Part shown: one piece after another, positions 24,759 through 32,262 of the stretch
How the letters are laid out: every line of letters begins with the position of its first letter
Position numbering within the stretch: position 1 is the stretch's first letter
Source: an uncultured Acidobacteriota bacterium
GTDB lineage: Bacteria; Acidobacteriota; Thermoanaerobaculia; UBA5066
DNA length: 32,262 nt
Assembly (NCBI GenBank): GCA_903845115.1
Contig: CAIMWE010000212.1
Coordinates: 1 to 32,262, forward strand
Direction of reading: 5' to 3'
The notes under the pieces: model-generated
Databases searched by the model: none
Told to the model about the DNA's origin: nothing
Seen by the model: only the letters and a program-made list of their open reading frames with translations
Made by a program: the position numbers and the translations under genes

Positions 24759-25385
24759 TCAGGGGTCGGGCTGGAGCATGCCGGATCGCAGGACCGTGGC
24801 GATCTCGGTGATCGCCGACGGGGTCCCCTTCCCCATCTGGTCGGGGACGCCGAAGAGGACCTCCACCGCGAAGTACTGCAGGAAGGTCCGGCTCGCCAGC
24901 ATCACCGCCGTCGTGGGGTCGACCCCGGGTGCGAGCTGCTCCTCCAGCGAACCCGACGGGAACTTCTTCCTGAGGAAGCTCGCGAAGCGGTTCGACATCT
25001 CGGAGTAGAACTTCCGGATGTGGGTGCCTTCGAACTCCACGACGTCGACGTAGATGAGGGCGACGTAGTGACGATACTCCCGGACGCTCTCCTCCGCGGC
25101 CCGGGCCAGCGCCTCGAGGTCGTTCGGGAAGGCCCCGGCCGCGAGCGCCCGGTTGAAGGGGAAGTCGGGACTGTCGATGGCGGCCCAGTACTGGTCCAGG
25201 AGGGTCCGGAAGAGGGCCTCCTTGTCGGGAAAGTGGTGGTAGACGTTCCCGGTGGAGATGCCCGCTTCCTCGGCGATCTCCCGGATGCTGGTTCCACGGT
25301 ACCCCTGCTTCGAGAAGAGCCGGAGGGCGGTCTCCAGGATCGCGGCGCGGCTTCGCTCCGACTTCTCGCCCTGCTTGAGTTTCAA
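24759..25385 (-). CDS. TetR-family transcriptional regulator
   Basis: A 208-residue regulator of normal TetR length. The HTH (about residues 12-58) includes AAILETALRLFSKQGYRGTS, REIAEEAGISTGNVYHHFPD and KEALF; the remainder is a helical ligand domain. The TTG at 25385 is chosen because GGGGG lies nine bases upstream and a promoter reads into it. A TTG at 25433 is part of the promoter's -35 box and has no Shine-Dalgarno. The gene is convergent with the thiolase gene and divergent from proS. It may control part of the acyl-CoA region, perhaps the palindrome at 9012, but no matching site beside its own promoter was found. Confidence 0.88.
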   Translation of the reverse strand: MKLKQGEKSERSRAAILETALRLFSKQGYRGTSIREIAEEAGISTGNVYHHFPDKEALFRTLLDQYWAAIDSPDFPFNRALAAGAFPNDLEALARAAEESVREYRHYVALIYVDVVEFEGTHIRKFYSEMSNRFASFLRKKFPSGSLEEQLAPGVDPTTAVMLASRTFLQYFAVEVLFGVPDQMGKGTPSAITEIATVLRSGMLQPDP

Positions 25386-25404
25386 TTTCGAGAGCCCCCG
25401 GGGG

Positions 25405-25433
25405 AGCCTAAAGGGCGCCGGAGGCGGGGTCAA
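25405..25433 (-). promoter_or_regulatory. predicted promoter of the single-module tetR gene
   Basis: Read on the minus strand: TTGACC (25433-25428), 17-base spacer, TAGGCT (25410-25405). Transcription would start near 25398, leaving a very short leader before the TTG at 25385. The leader contains the palindrome CCCCCGGGGG (25395-25404). Confidence 0.5.
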
Positions 25434-25530
25434 GGCGAGAGAAGCGGCGGCCCGTAGGCCCGCGGGCGGCGAGGAGGGCCGCGCCGGAGCGCCGGGTCCC
25501 CCGCGGCTTCTGCGGTATCCTCGCGCCCTT

Positions 25531-27306
25531 ATGCGCTGGTCTCAGTCGTTCCACGTCACTCTCCGCGAGGCCCCCGGCGACGCCGAGGTGGTCTCCCACC
25601 GCCTGCTCGCCCGCGCCGGCCTCATCCAGAAGCTGGCCGCCGGGATCTACTCCTACACACCCCTCGGCTTCCGGTCGCTCCGGAAGATGACCGAGATCGT
25701 GCGGGAGGAGATGGACGCGACGGGCGCCCAGGAGGTCGACCTGCCCATCCTCCAGCCGAAGGAGCTGTGGGTCGAGTCGGGCCGCTGGCAGCGCTACATC
25801 GACGACGGGATCCTGTTCCACCTCGAGGACCGGAAGGCGGGGGAGTTCGCCCTGGCCCCGACCGCCGAGGAGGCGATCACCGACCTCGTCCGCCGCTCCG
25901 TCACGTCGTGGCGGCAGCTGCCGTTCAACCTCTACCAGATCCGGACGAAGTTCCGCGACGAGATCCGCCCCCGCTTCGGGCTCCTCCGGGGGCGCGAGTT
26001 CCTGATGAAGGACGCCTACTCGTTCGACGTCGACCAGAAGGGGCTCGACCGCCACTACGAGAAGATGGAGGCGGCCTACCGGCGCATCTTCGAGCGGTGC
26101 GGCCTCGAGTACGCCCTCGTCCAGGCCGATTCCGGGGCGATCGGCGGGTCGGCGTCGGAGGAGTTCATGGTGGTTGCCGACACCGGCGAGGACGCCCTCG
26201 TCTTCTCCGAGGTCGGGGACTACGGAGCCAACATCGAGAAGGCCGTGACGGCGCCCCTCCCGGAGCCGTGGGCCGGTGAAGAAGGCAGGCCGTTCGGCAG
26301 GGCCGACTCGCCCACCCCCGACCTGATCACCTGCGAGGACCAGGCCCGGCACCTGAAGACGGACGTCACCCGGATCACCAAGACGATGCTCTACGAGACC
26401 GTCGACGCCGAGGGAGCCGCGCGCGTGGTGGCCGTCCTGATCCGGGGAGACCTCGACATCAACGAGGTGAAGCTGCCGAAGGCGCTCGGCGTCATGCACG
26501 CGAAGCTGGTCGACGAGAAGCTCCTGCCGGCGATCGCCGGCTGCCGACCCGGCTTCGTCGGCCCGATCGGCCTGAAGCCGCCGGCGGGGCAGCCCGAGGT
26601 GCCGGTCTACGTGGACCGGTCGATGGAGAACGCGCGGAACGTCTTCTGCGGCGCGAACGCGGAGGGGCTCCACCACTCGGGCCTCTCGGTGAAGCGGGAC
26701 CTGACGGTGGCCGGCGTGGTCGAGGTCGCGACGGCCCGCGAAGGGGATCCCTCTCCCACCGGGACGGGGACTCTGAAGATCAAGCGGGGGATCGAGGTCG
26801 GGCACATCTTCAAGCTCGGGACGAAGTACTCCGAGGCGATGAGGTGCGAGGTCGCGGACCAGGGCCAGAAGATGATCCCGCTGATGATGGGCTGCTATGG
26901 CCTCGGCGTCGGCCGGACGCTCGCGGCCGCGGTGGAGCAGAGCCACGACGACGACGGGATCCTCTGGCCGGTGGCGCTCGCCCCGTACGCGTGCGCCCTG
27001 CTGTCGCTCCAGCGCGACGCCGAGGTCCAGAAGGCGGCGGACGGCCTCTACGACTCGCTGAAGGCCGCCGGGGTCGAGGTCTTCTACGACGACCGCGACG
27101 AGCGGCCCGGCGTGAAGTTCAAGGACGCCGACCTGGTCGGCTTTCCCGTCCGGATCGTGGTCGGGGCCAAGGCGCTCGCGAAGGGGGGCGTCGAGGTCTC
27201 GACCCGCCGCGAGAAGAAGGCCGAGGTCGTCCCGGTCACGAAGGTGGTAGAGACCGTGAAGGCGACGCTCGCGGGCGGCGCCAGATCGCTGGTCGTTCCG
27301 GCGTAG
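25531..27306 (+). CDS. proS: prolyl-tRNA synthetase (bacterial type with editing insertion)
   Basis: A 591-residue class II synthetase. The N-terminus MRWSQSFHVTLREAPGDAEV and KLAAGIYSYTPLGFRSLRKM are typical of bacterial ProRS. Motif 2 lies in RTKFRDEIRPRFGLLRGREF (residues 138-157) and motif 3 in CYGLGVGRTLAAA (455-467). Between them, from about 225 to 395, lies the INS/YbaK-like domain that hydrolyses Ala-tRNA(Pro), marking the long bacterial form. The C-terminal anticodon-binding domain follows (APYACALLSLQ to the end). It attaches proline to tRNA(Pro) in the cytosol. The ATG at 25531 fits family N-termini; the open frame upstream has no family similarity. No good Shine-Dalgarno is visible. 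A TATCCT at 25516-25521 could be a -10 box of a nearly leaderless transcript, but this is weak. Confidence 0.97.
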   Translation: MRWSQSFHVTLREAPGDAEVVSHRLLARAGLIQKLAAGIYSYTPLGFRSLRKMTEIVREEMDATGAQEVDLPILQPKELWVESGRWQRYIDDGILFHLEDRKAGEFALAPTAEEAITDLVRRSVTSWRQLPFNLYQIRTKFRDEIRPRFGLLRGREFLMKDAYSFDVDQKGLDRHYEKMEAAYRRIFERCGLEYALVQADSGAIGGSASEEFMVVADTGEDALVFSEVGDYGANIEKAVTAPLPEPWAGEEGRPFGRADSPTPDLITCEDQARHLKTDVTRITKTMLYETVDAEGAARVVAVLIRGDLDINEVKLPKALGVMHAKLVDEKLLPAIAGCRPGFVGPIGLKPPAGQPEVPVYVDRSMENARNVFCGANAEGLHHSGLSVKRDLTVAGVVEVATAREGDPSPTGTGTLKIKRGIEVGHIFKLGTKYSEAMRCEVADQGQKMIPLMMGCYGLGVGRTLAAAVEQSHDDDGILWPVALAPYACALLSLQRDAEVQKAADGLYDSLKAAGVEVFYDDRDERPGVKFKDADLVGFPVRIVVGAKALAKGGVEVSTRREKKAEVVPVTKVVETVKATLAGGARSLVVPA

Positions 27307-27324
27307 GAGCGGGGCGGGCGGACG

Positions 27325-28767
27325 ATGGAGGCGGGAGAGGGCCCCGGGAGCTCCCGCGTCCCCTGGCTGCCACTCCTGTGCGTCCTGGCCGGTCTGGGCG
27401 TCCGTCTCGCGCTCTGCTTCGAGAAGCCACTCTGGGCCGACGAGATCTTCACGCTCTCGCTCGCCCGTGAGCCGCTCTCCCGGATCGTCGAGGCCCTGAG
27501 GCTCGACTCGGGACCGCCGCTCCACTACCTCCTGGCGAAGCTGGCGCTCCTCCCGGCCGGCGCCCCGGGAGCGGGCGACGTCTCGGTCCGGCTGGTCTCC
27601 TTCCTCGCCGCGCTCCTTCACGTCCCGCTGCTCCTCCTCGCCGCCCGCCGGGCCGGGGCGGCGCGCAGCGGCTGGGGCGCGGCGGCGCTCTACTCGCTCT
27701 TCCCGATCGCCGTGGCGTACGGGGCCGAGGGGCGCGGCTACGCGGTCGCGTCGCTCCTGGTCCTGGCGGCGTTCGAGCGGTCGCTCGCCGTCAGGGAGCG
27801 GCCCTCCCCGGGGACCGCGGTCGCCGCCGGGCTCTGCGCCGGGGCGGCGCTCCTGACCCACTACCTCGCCCTCTTCCCGCTGGCGGGAGCGGCGCTCGCG
27901 CTCCGGCGCGGCGGGCCGCGGCGCCTCCACCTCCTCTCGGGCGCCGTCGCGGCGCTCGTCGCGGCGGCCTGGCTGCCGGTGGCGCTCGTCCAGCCTCGCG
28001 CGTCGATGGCCTGGGTCGCCGGCCTGCCGGCCTCTGGCCAGGCTTCGCGGCTCGTCGTGGGAGTGCTCCTGGGGATCGACGACGGGGGAAGGGCGCTCCC
28101 CTTCCTCTTCTGCGGGTCGCTGGCCGTCCTGGTGCTGTTCGCCCTCGCCGCCCGCCGCGGGGACCCGGCGGCCGCGGCCGTCCTGGCGGGCGGGGCGCTC
28201 TTCTTCCTGGCCGGGCTCGCCTATCCGGAGATCCTGCTCCCCGAGAGGGGGGCGGTGGCGTTCCTCCCCCTGACGGCTCTCGTCCTCGGGGGGCGCGACG
28301 GGATACCGGCGGGGACGGCGTCGGCGGCGGCGGGAGCGTTCCTCCTCCTGCAGGCGTCGTCGTGGGTCAGGACCTCGCCGGGGGAGGACCTCGCGGCGCA
28401 CCTGGCGGGGCCGGTCGGCCAGGGGGCTCGGGTCGTCGCCGTGGGCCTGTGGGGGCCGGAGCTCGGCTACCGGATGGCGGCGATCGGACGGCCCGGCTGC
28501 GTGTCGCTCTTCCCTTCCGACGTGGCGAGGCACCCGGGCTGGTACGCGGAGGCCGAGGTCCCGCCGGAGCGGCTGGTGGCGGAGGCGAGGGCGGTCGCAG
28601 CCGCGGGGCGGCCCTCCGACCTCTTCGTCCTGCCCCGGGGATCGAGGGCCTCGGAGGCGCTGAGGGGAGAGATCGCCGGGGCGGGGGCCCGGCCGGTCGG
28701 GGCGACGCCGCTCCTGGAGCTCTACCGGCTCGGCCGTCCCGGAGCGGCCGGCGAGGGGGAGCGATGA
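27325..28767 (+). CDS. GT-C-type membrane glycosyltransferase (GT39/GT83-like)
   Basis: A 480-residue protein with about ten hydrophobic segments and a soluble C-terminal region of about 120 residues. The catalytic-type acidic pair D39-E40 (LWADEIFTLSLA) lies in the first extracytoplasmic loop, and LDSGPPLHYLL follows about 30 residues later; both are usual in the PMT/ArnT-like superfamily. Such enzymes move a sugar from a polyprenyl-phosphate donor to a lipid, glycan or protein on the outer face of the inner membrane. It starts 18 bases after proS and overlaps the next gene (ATGA), so the two GT-C genes are coupled. The acceptor is unknown; the methyltransferase and amidotransferase neighbours suggest surface glycan. 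Confidence 0.8.
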   Translation: MEAGEGPGSSRVPWLPLLCVLAGLGVRLALCFEKPLWADEIFTLSLAREPLSRIVEALRLDSGPPLHYLLAKLALLPAGAPGAGDVSVRLVSFLAALLHVPLLLLAARRAGAARSGWGAAALYSLFPIAVAYGAEGRGYAVASLLVLAAFERSLAVRERPSPGTAVAAGLCAGAALLTHYLALFPLAGAALALRRGGPRRLHLLSGAVAALVAAAWLPVALVQPRASMAWVAGLPASGQASRLVVGVLLGIDDGGRALPFLFCGSLAVLVLFALAARRGDPAAAAVLAGGALFFLAGLAYPEILLPERGAVAFLPLTALVLGGRDGIPAGTASAAAGAFLLLQASSWVRTSPGEDLAAHLAGPVGQGARVVAVGLWGPELGYRMAAIGRPGCVSLFPSDVARHPGWYAEAEVPPERLVAEARAVAAAGRPSDLFVLPRGSRASEALRGEIAGAGARPVGATPLLELYRLGRPGAAGEGER

Positions 28768-30479
28768 GCGGGTGGGGCGGCCGGCCGAAGCTGGCCGAGG
28801 TCGCGGCGCTCCTCGTCCTCGTGGCGGTCTCGCTGGTCGCGGTCCGAGGCCACCAGAAGGACGATTCGGCGACGGCGGACGAGGGCATCCACCTCTTCGC
28901 GGGGGCCGAATACGTGGAGAACGGGACCTACTGGATGAACCTGGAGCACCCGCCCCTGATGAAGGACCTCGCCGGCCTCTCCCTGCGGTCTCTCGGGCTG
29001 AGGCCGCCGGCCGGGGGCGACTCCCGCGACCGGACGCCGCAGAACGACTACCTCCGGTTCCTCTACCTCAACCGCGTCCCCGCCCACGAGATCCTCCAGG
29101 CAGCCCGGCGGCCTTTCCCGTTCCTGCTCGGGCTCCTGATCGTCCTCGTCTGGGCGGCGGCCCGCGCGCTCGCCGGGACCTGGGCCGGATTCCTGGCGGC
29201 AGGGCTGATCGCCCTCGATCCGGGCTTCGTCGCCCACGCCAGCCTCGTTCACTCGGACGTCGGCGCCGCGCTGACCATGACGGCGGCTCTCTTCCTCCTC
29301 CTCGCGGCGGCGAGGCGAGGCTCGGCTGCGCTCTGGATCGCCGCGGGCCTCGCTCTGGGAGTCGCCCTCGCCACGAAGTTCACGGCCGTCCTGCTCATTC
29401 CGCTTTACGCCGTGGTCCCCCTCCTCGCGCTCCTGGCGGAGGGCGATCGGCGAACGGTGCGATCGGCGGCGGGGAAGGCTCTCGGCGCGGCGGCGGCCGG
29501 CGCGATCGCCTTCGCGCTCCTCGCCGGGATCTACGCGGTCCACCTCAGGGCGATGTCGGCCGGAAAGGCTACCGAGTGCGTCGTGCAATTCCTCCAGGGC
29601 CGCGGGGCGCCGCCGGAGGTGATCGACCGCCACGCGAGCCTCTCCCGGGCGGTGCCGTCACTCGGGCACTGGGCCGCCGGGCTGAAGGGGGTGATGCTCC
29701 TCGGCGCTGGAGAACGGGAGAACGTCAATTTCTTCAGGGGCGAGACCTCTCGCCACGGGTTCCTGGCCTACTTCCCCGCGGCGTTCGCGGTGAAATCGAC
29801 CCCGGCGCTCCTCCTCGTCTTCGCCCTCATGCTCGTCCCTGGGCGGCGCGAGCTCGCCGGGTATGCGGTGGGCGGGATGCTCCTGGCGGCATCCTTCTAC
29901 TTCGCCGTCTCCGTCCCTTCGTCCTTCAACATCGGCGTCCGCCACCTCTTCCCGATCTACCCCCTCCTCGCGGTGGCGGGGGCCAGCGTCCTGGTCCGGC
30001 GCTTTCCGGTCCGCCTCGCCGCCCCCGCTGCGATCGGTCTCGTCCTCTCCACCGGGGCTTCCCTCGCTTCCATCCACCCGCTCGAGCTCGGCTATTTCAA
30101 CTCCTTCGTCGGGCGCCCGGAGCGGGGGGCCGCCTGGTTCGCGGACTCGAATCTCGACTGGGGCCAGGACCTGAAGCGGCTCGGCGATGCCCTGCGCGCG
30201 TCCGGCATCGAGGCGAGGACGACGATCGTCGCCTACGGCGGATTCGCCACGAACTACTACTCGCGCTCCTGCCGTCTCCTCGACCCCGCGAGGCCCATCA
30301 CGCCGGGCCTCTACGCGGTCTCGGACTCGATGCAGGCGATCGGCCCGGAGTTTCTCGAGAGCCTCGAGGGAAAGGCCTCGGCGGACCAGCTCCGCGATCT
30401 CCTCGGGCGCCTCCGATCGCGGGGCCGGCGCCTGGCCCGGGTCGGCGCCTCGATCACGATCTGGGAGCTTCCGGGCTGA
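28764..30479 (+). CDS. GT-C-type membrane glycosyltransferase (PMT/GT39-like)
   Basis: A 571-residue polytopic protein with ten or more hydrophobic segments. D39-E40 in ATADEGIHLFAGAEY, followed by NLEHPPLMKDLAGL, is the classic first-loop signature of dolichyl/polyprenyl-phosphate mannosyltransferase-like GT-C proteins. A later loop contains SSFNIGVRHLFPIYP, and the C-terminal portion (WFADSNLDWGQDLKRLGDAL) is a soluble segment often present in this group. The ATG overlaps the stop of the preceding GT-C gene. Its last 26 bases overlap, tail to tail, the minus-strand methyltransferase gene. The role is probably sugar transfer to an envelope glycan or protein; donor and acceptor are not determinable. 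Confidence 0.83.
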   Translation: MSGWGGRPKLAEVAALLVLVAVSLVAVRGHQKDDSATADEGIHLFAGAEYVENGTYWMNLEHPPLMKDLAGLSLRSLGLRPPAGGDSRDRTPQNDYLRFLYLNRVPAHEILQAARRPFPFLLGLLIVLVWAAARALAGTWAGFLAAGLIALDPGFVAHASLVHSDVGAALTMTAALFLLLAAARRGSAALWIAAGLALGVALATKFTAVLLIPLYAVVPLLALLAEGDRRTVRSAAGKALGAAAAGAIAFALLAGIYAVHLRAMSAGKATECVVQFLQGRGAPPEVIDRHASLSRAVPSLGHWAAGLKGVMLLGAGERENVNFFRGETSRHGFLAYFPAAFAVKSTPALLLVFALMLVPGRRELAGYAVGGMLLAASFYFAVSVPSSFNIGVRHLFPIYPLLAVAGASVLVRRFPVRLAAPAAIGLVLSTGASLASIHPLELGYFNSFVGRPERGAAWFADSNLDWGQDLKRLGDALRASGIEARTTIVAYGGFATNYYSRSCRLLDPARPITPGLYAVSDSMQAIGPEFLESLEGKASADQLRDLLGRLRSRGRRLARVGASITIWELPG

Positions 30480-31311
30480 CCCCCGTTCGCCCCCCGAACT
30501 TCCACGAGTTGCCGTTCCGGAAGATGAGGTAGGTGCTGGCCGGCTCGACGCCTTTCGAGGCGAGCCAGCGTTCGACCGTTCGCCGGTCGAAGTAGGCCGT
30601 CCGGGGGGTCACGAGCTGGTCGAAGGCCACGTGGTGGAAGAACCAGAAGGGCCTTTCCGCGATCCAGAGGGCGTAGGCGTGGAGCGGGAGGGCCCTCTCG
30701 AGACGCGCCGAATGTCCGAACCGGCGCTCCACGAGCCACAGGAACCGGGCGTAGAGGAAGAACGGGACGACGAGGGGAAGCGCGAGGCCGTACTTCGTCA
30801 GCCACCACGGAAGGCGCGAGGCGATCCGCCGAATCGGCTCGACCACGAGGCGCACGAGACCGTTTCCTTCCCTGGCGTAGACCCAGCCGTGGAAGCGGCC
30901 TCCCGGCCGGGTGTGCCGGAGCAGCGAGCGGAATCCGGCGTCCGGGTCGGCGAGGTGGTGGAGGGCGCCGATGCAGTAGACGAGGTCGAATGCTCCGAGG
31001 TCCGCCGTGACCAGGTCGCCCCGGTACAGCTCGACGGGGCCGGGAGCGACCCGAGCGAGGTTCCGGCGCGTCGCCTCGAGCGTGTCGCCCAGCTCGATCC
31101 CCGCGAGACGGCCGGGACCGAGCGTCGCGAGGTGAACGAGGAGCGAGCCGTTCCCGAAGCCGAGCTCCAGGACCGAGAGGCCGGCAACGGAATCGGGCTC
31201 GATGGGGGCGATCCACTCGAGGAACTGCTCGCGCGAATAGGCCGAACCCTCCCGGACGGTGTTCCAGGAGGAGGCGAAGGCCTCGGCGGTCCGGCGGTCC
31301 GGGCCGGTCAA
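30454..31311 (-). CDS. class I SAM-dependent methyltransferase with a hydrophobic segment
   Basis: A 285-residue methyltransferase. The TTG at 31311 is chosen because it overlaps the upstream stop (TTGA) and has GAGG five to eight bases upstream; the open frame continues upstream but duplicates the neighbour gene. Motif I is VLELGFGNG (47-55), the SAM acidic residue is Glu74 (GIELG), and the post-II region is FDLVYCIGALHHL. After the Rossmann domain a hydrophobic stretch (about 175-195, LALPLVVPFFLYARFLWL) suggests membrane association. The C-terminal part (AERPFWFFHHVAFDQLVTPR) is unrecognised. The 3' end overlaps the convergent GT-C gene by 26 bases. It probably methylates a glycan or lipid-linked sugar, an inference from context. 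Confidence 0.82.
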   Translation of the reverse strand: MTGPDRRTAEAFASSWNTVREGSAYSREQFLEWIAPIEPDSVAGLSVLELGFGNGSLLVHLATLGPGRLAGIELGDTLEATRRNLARVAPGPVELYRGDLVTADLGAFDLVYCIGALHHLADPDAGFRSLLRHTRPGGRFHGWVYAREGNGLVRLVVEPIRRIASRLPWWLTKYGLALPLVVPFFLYARFLWLVERRFGHSARLERALPLHAYALWIAERPFWFFHHVAFDQLVTPRTAYFDRRTVERWLASKGVEPASTYLIFRNGNSWKFGGRTGVSPEAPRS

Positions 31312-32090
31312 GACCTCGGCCCTCTCCGCGCCACGGCGTAGAGCTGCGCGCCCGACGAGCGCGAGTTCAGCCTGAATGCTCCCCTCAGGAGGGCGCAGAC
31401 CAGCCTTTCTCGCGGTCCGTAGGGCCTGTCGCCGAAGCGCCGGACCGAGGCGTCGGGGTTCCGGTTTGCCCACCACTTCGAGAGGTCGTGGAACGGGAAG
31501 CCGGCGTTCCACACGCGAGGCTCCGTCCAGCCCGTCTCCTCGAGGAGGATCGCCAGGGCGCCATTCGAGAAGTGCTGCCTGTGACCGACGCGTCGCTCGG
31601 TTTCGCGGAGCGGGCCGCTCTGGGTCGTGAGGAGGAGCCGGCCGCGGCCGGGCGTGGCTAGCCGGAGCGCAGCTCGAAGAAACGCGGCCGGCTCGTCCAG
31701 GTGCTCCAGGATCTCGGACGCGACGACGGCGTCCCAGCGGCCTGCGAGGCCGGCCGTGCCGTCCAGCGGCCTCTCGAGGTCGACCGCCTCCCAGCGGATC
31801 TTCGCCTGGCGGCGGCGGTTCTCCTCGATCTGGCGGCGCGACAGGTCGAGGCCCGCGAGCTGGACGGCGGGGAGCCGGGCCTCGACCTCCCGGAGGAGCA
31901 TCCCGTTGGCGCAGCCGAGGTCGATCACGGACCCGACCGATTCCTCCTGGATCAGGGCGAGCAGCATCGCGGCCCGCGCTCGCGGAGCCGCCATGAAGCG
32001 CCAGTAGTCATCCTGGCCGGGGTAGGCCGTCTCGTAGTAGGCGCGGTTGACGCGGGCCGCCTCGGTCTCCTGCGTCCCGCGCAGCGTCAC
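31308..32090 (-). CDS. class I SAM-dependent methyltransferase (Methyltransf_11/UbiG-like)
   Basis: A 260-residue methyltransferase. The GTG at 32090 is chosen because it overlaps the stop of the upstream asparagine-synthase-like gene (GTGA) and has GGGGAG eight bases upstream; a GTG at 32141 would run through that gene. Motif I is VIDLGCANG (55-63), the acidic SAM residue is Asp82 (GLDLS), and SEILEHLDEP is the classic motif after strand 4. TYPG-like YETAYPGQDDYWRF near the N-terminus is often found in glycan-cluster methyltransferases. It overlaps the next methyltransferase by four bases. It is likely to act on a sugar or polysaccharide intermediate. Confidence 0.85.
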   Translation of the reverse strand: MTLRGTQETEAARVNRAYYETAYPGQDDYWRFMAAPRARAAMLLALIQEESVGSVIDLGCANGMLLREVEARLPAVQLAGLDLSRRQIEENRRRQAKIRWEAVDLERPLDGTAGLAGRWDAVVASEILEHLDEPAAFLRAALRLATPGRGRLLLTTQSGPLRETERRVGHRQHFSNGALAILLEETGWTEPRVWNAGFPFHDLSKWWANRNPDASVRRFGDRPYGPRERLVCALLRGAFRLNSRSSGAQLYAVARRGPRS

Positions 32091-32262
32091 GGCCGAGCTC
32101 CCCGGGCGGACCGGGACGCTTCCGCCGCGAACGCGTTCCACCAGAGCTGGAACATCAGGAGGTTGAGCAGGCGCTTCCGGTGGTCGCGGCGCCCGGCGGC
32201 GTGCTCGCGGAGCAGCCGCGACACGTACCTCGCCTCGAAGATCCCGTGTCGATCGAGCGAAG
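32087..32262 (-). CDS. asnB: asparagine synthase-like amidotransferase, C-terminal end (5' part outside window)
   Basis: The minus strand is open from the window edge to a TGA at 32089-32087, encoding 57 residues. They include LDRHGIFEARYVSRLLREH, then GRRDHRKRLLNLLMFQLWW. This is the characteristic C-terminal end of glutamine-hydrolysing asparagine synthases (dRxGlF..xyV..ll.eH..g..dh...lw.ll.fqlW). The catalytic domains lie beyond the window. In glycan clusters such proteins often amidate sugar carboxylates rather than make asparagine. The stop overlaps the start of the methyltransferase gene (GTGA), making a three-gene coupled chain. Confidence 0.8.
   Translation of the reverse strand, partial: SLDRHGIFEARYVSRLLREHAAGRRDHRKRLLNLLMFQLWWNAFAAEASRSARGARP

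Noticed and set aside
25516-25521. TATCCT as a -10 box for proS
   Set aside because: There is no plausible -35 hexamer at the proper distance, and it would give an almost leaderless message. It is left as a note in the gene entry.
25408-28533. A 1041-codon open frame on the minus strand across proS and the first GT-C gene
   Set aside because: It shows no recognisable motif, is rich in R/G/P/E/D/L as expected for the complement of GC-rich codons, and lies opposite well-supported genes.

Overview
The window is very GC-rich (roughly two thirds G+C or more, with strongly GC-biased third codon positions) and densely packed with genes. It encodes an outer-membrane porin, a periplasmic binding protein and a lipoprotein, so the source is a Gram-negative (diderm) bacterium. 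The mix of an M13 peptidase, a bactofilin-like membrane protein, a TPR protein, KAS-III paralogues and GT-C enzymes would fit Acidobacteriota (for example Thermoanaerobaculia) or a deltaproteobacterial relative, but no marker here settles the taxon. Recognisable promoters are of the TTGACN / TAnnnT housekeeping type. Four-base start/stop overlaps (ATGA, TTGA, GTGA) and TTG/GTG starts are common.

Layout. 1-3820: C-terminal half of an ABC-F ATPase, an MgtC/SapB membrane protein, a small secreted protein, then an ECF sigma factor with a membrane protein (candidate anti-sigma factor) and a beta-repeat (bactofilin-like) membrane protein. 3852-5888: secreted M13 zinc metallopeptidase, closed by a hairpin. 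6114-8839: 3-hydroxyacyl-CoA dehydrogenase overlapping a zinc-ribbon TPR protein. 9043-25385: an accessory-looking uptake and acyl-CoA region holding a KAS-III-like enzyme with its own promoter and palindrome, a porin with a strong terminator, a complete branched-chain-amino-acid-type (HAAT) ABC importer ending in an alpha/beta hydrolase, a SHOCT lipoprotein, a CoA-transferase translationally coupled to a tandem (double) TetR regulator, and, divergently, a second KAS-III-like enzyme, a membrane-anchored alpha/beta hydrolase and an SCP2-type thiolase. A second TetR gene closes this region. 25531-27306: proS. 27325-32262: two GT-C membrane glycosyltransferases facing a chain of two methyltransferases and the end of an asparagine-synthase-like amidotransferase, probably the edge of a surface-glycan locus.

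How it may work together (inference). The porin and HAAT importer would bring in a small carboxylate or amino-acid-like substrate. The CoA-transferase would activate it. The KAS-III-like enzymes, thiolase, hydrolases and perhaps the upstream 3-hydroxyacyl-CoA dehydrogenase would form or break C-C and thioester bonds. The double TetR protein probably senses an acyl-CoA or related ligand: two near-identical 26-bp elements, imperfect palindromes at their core, sit at the start sites of both divergent promoters. Both KAS-III paralogues keep the cysteine nucleophile but have altered His/Asn partners, so their chemistry may not be normal fatty-acid initiation. The substrate cannot be read from sequence.
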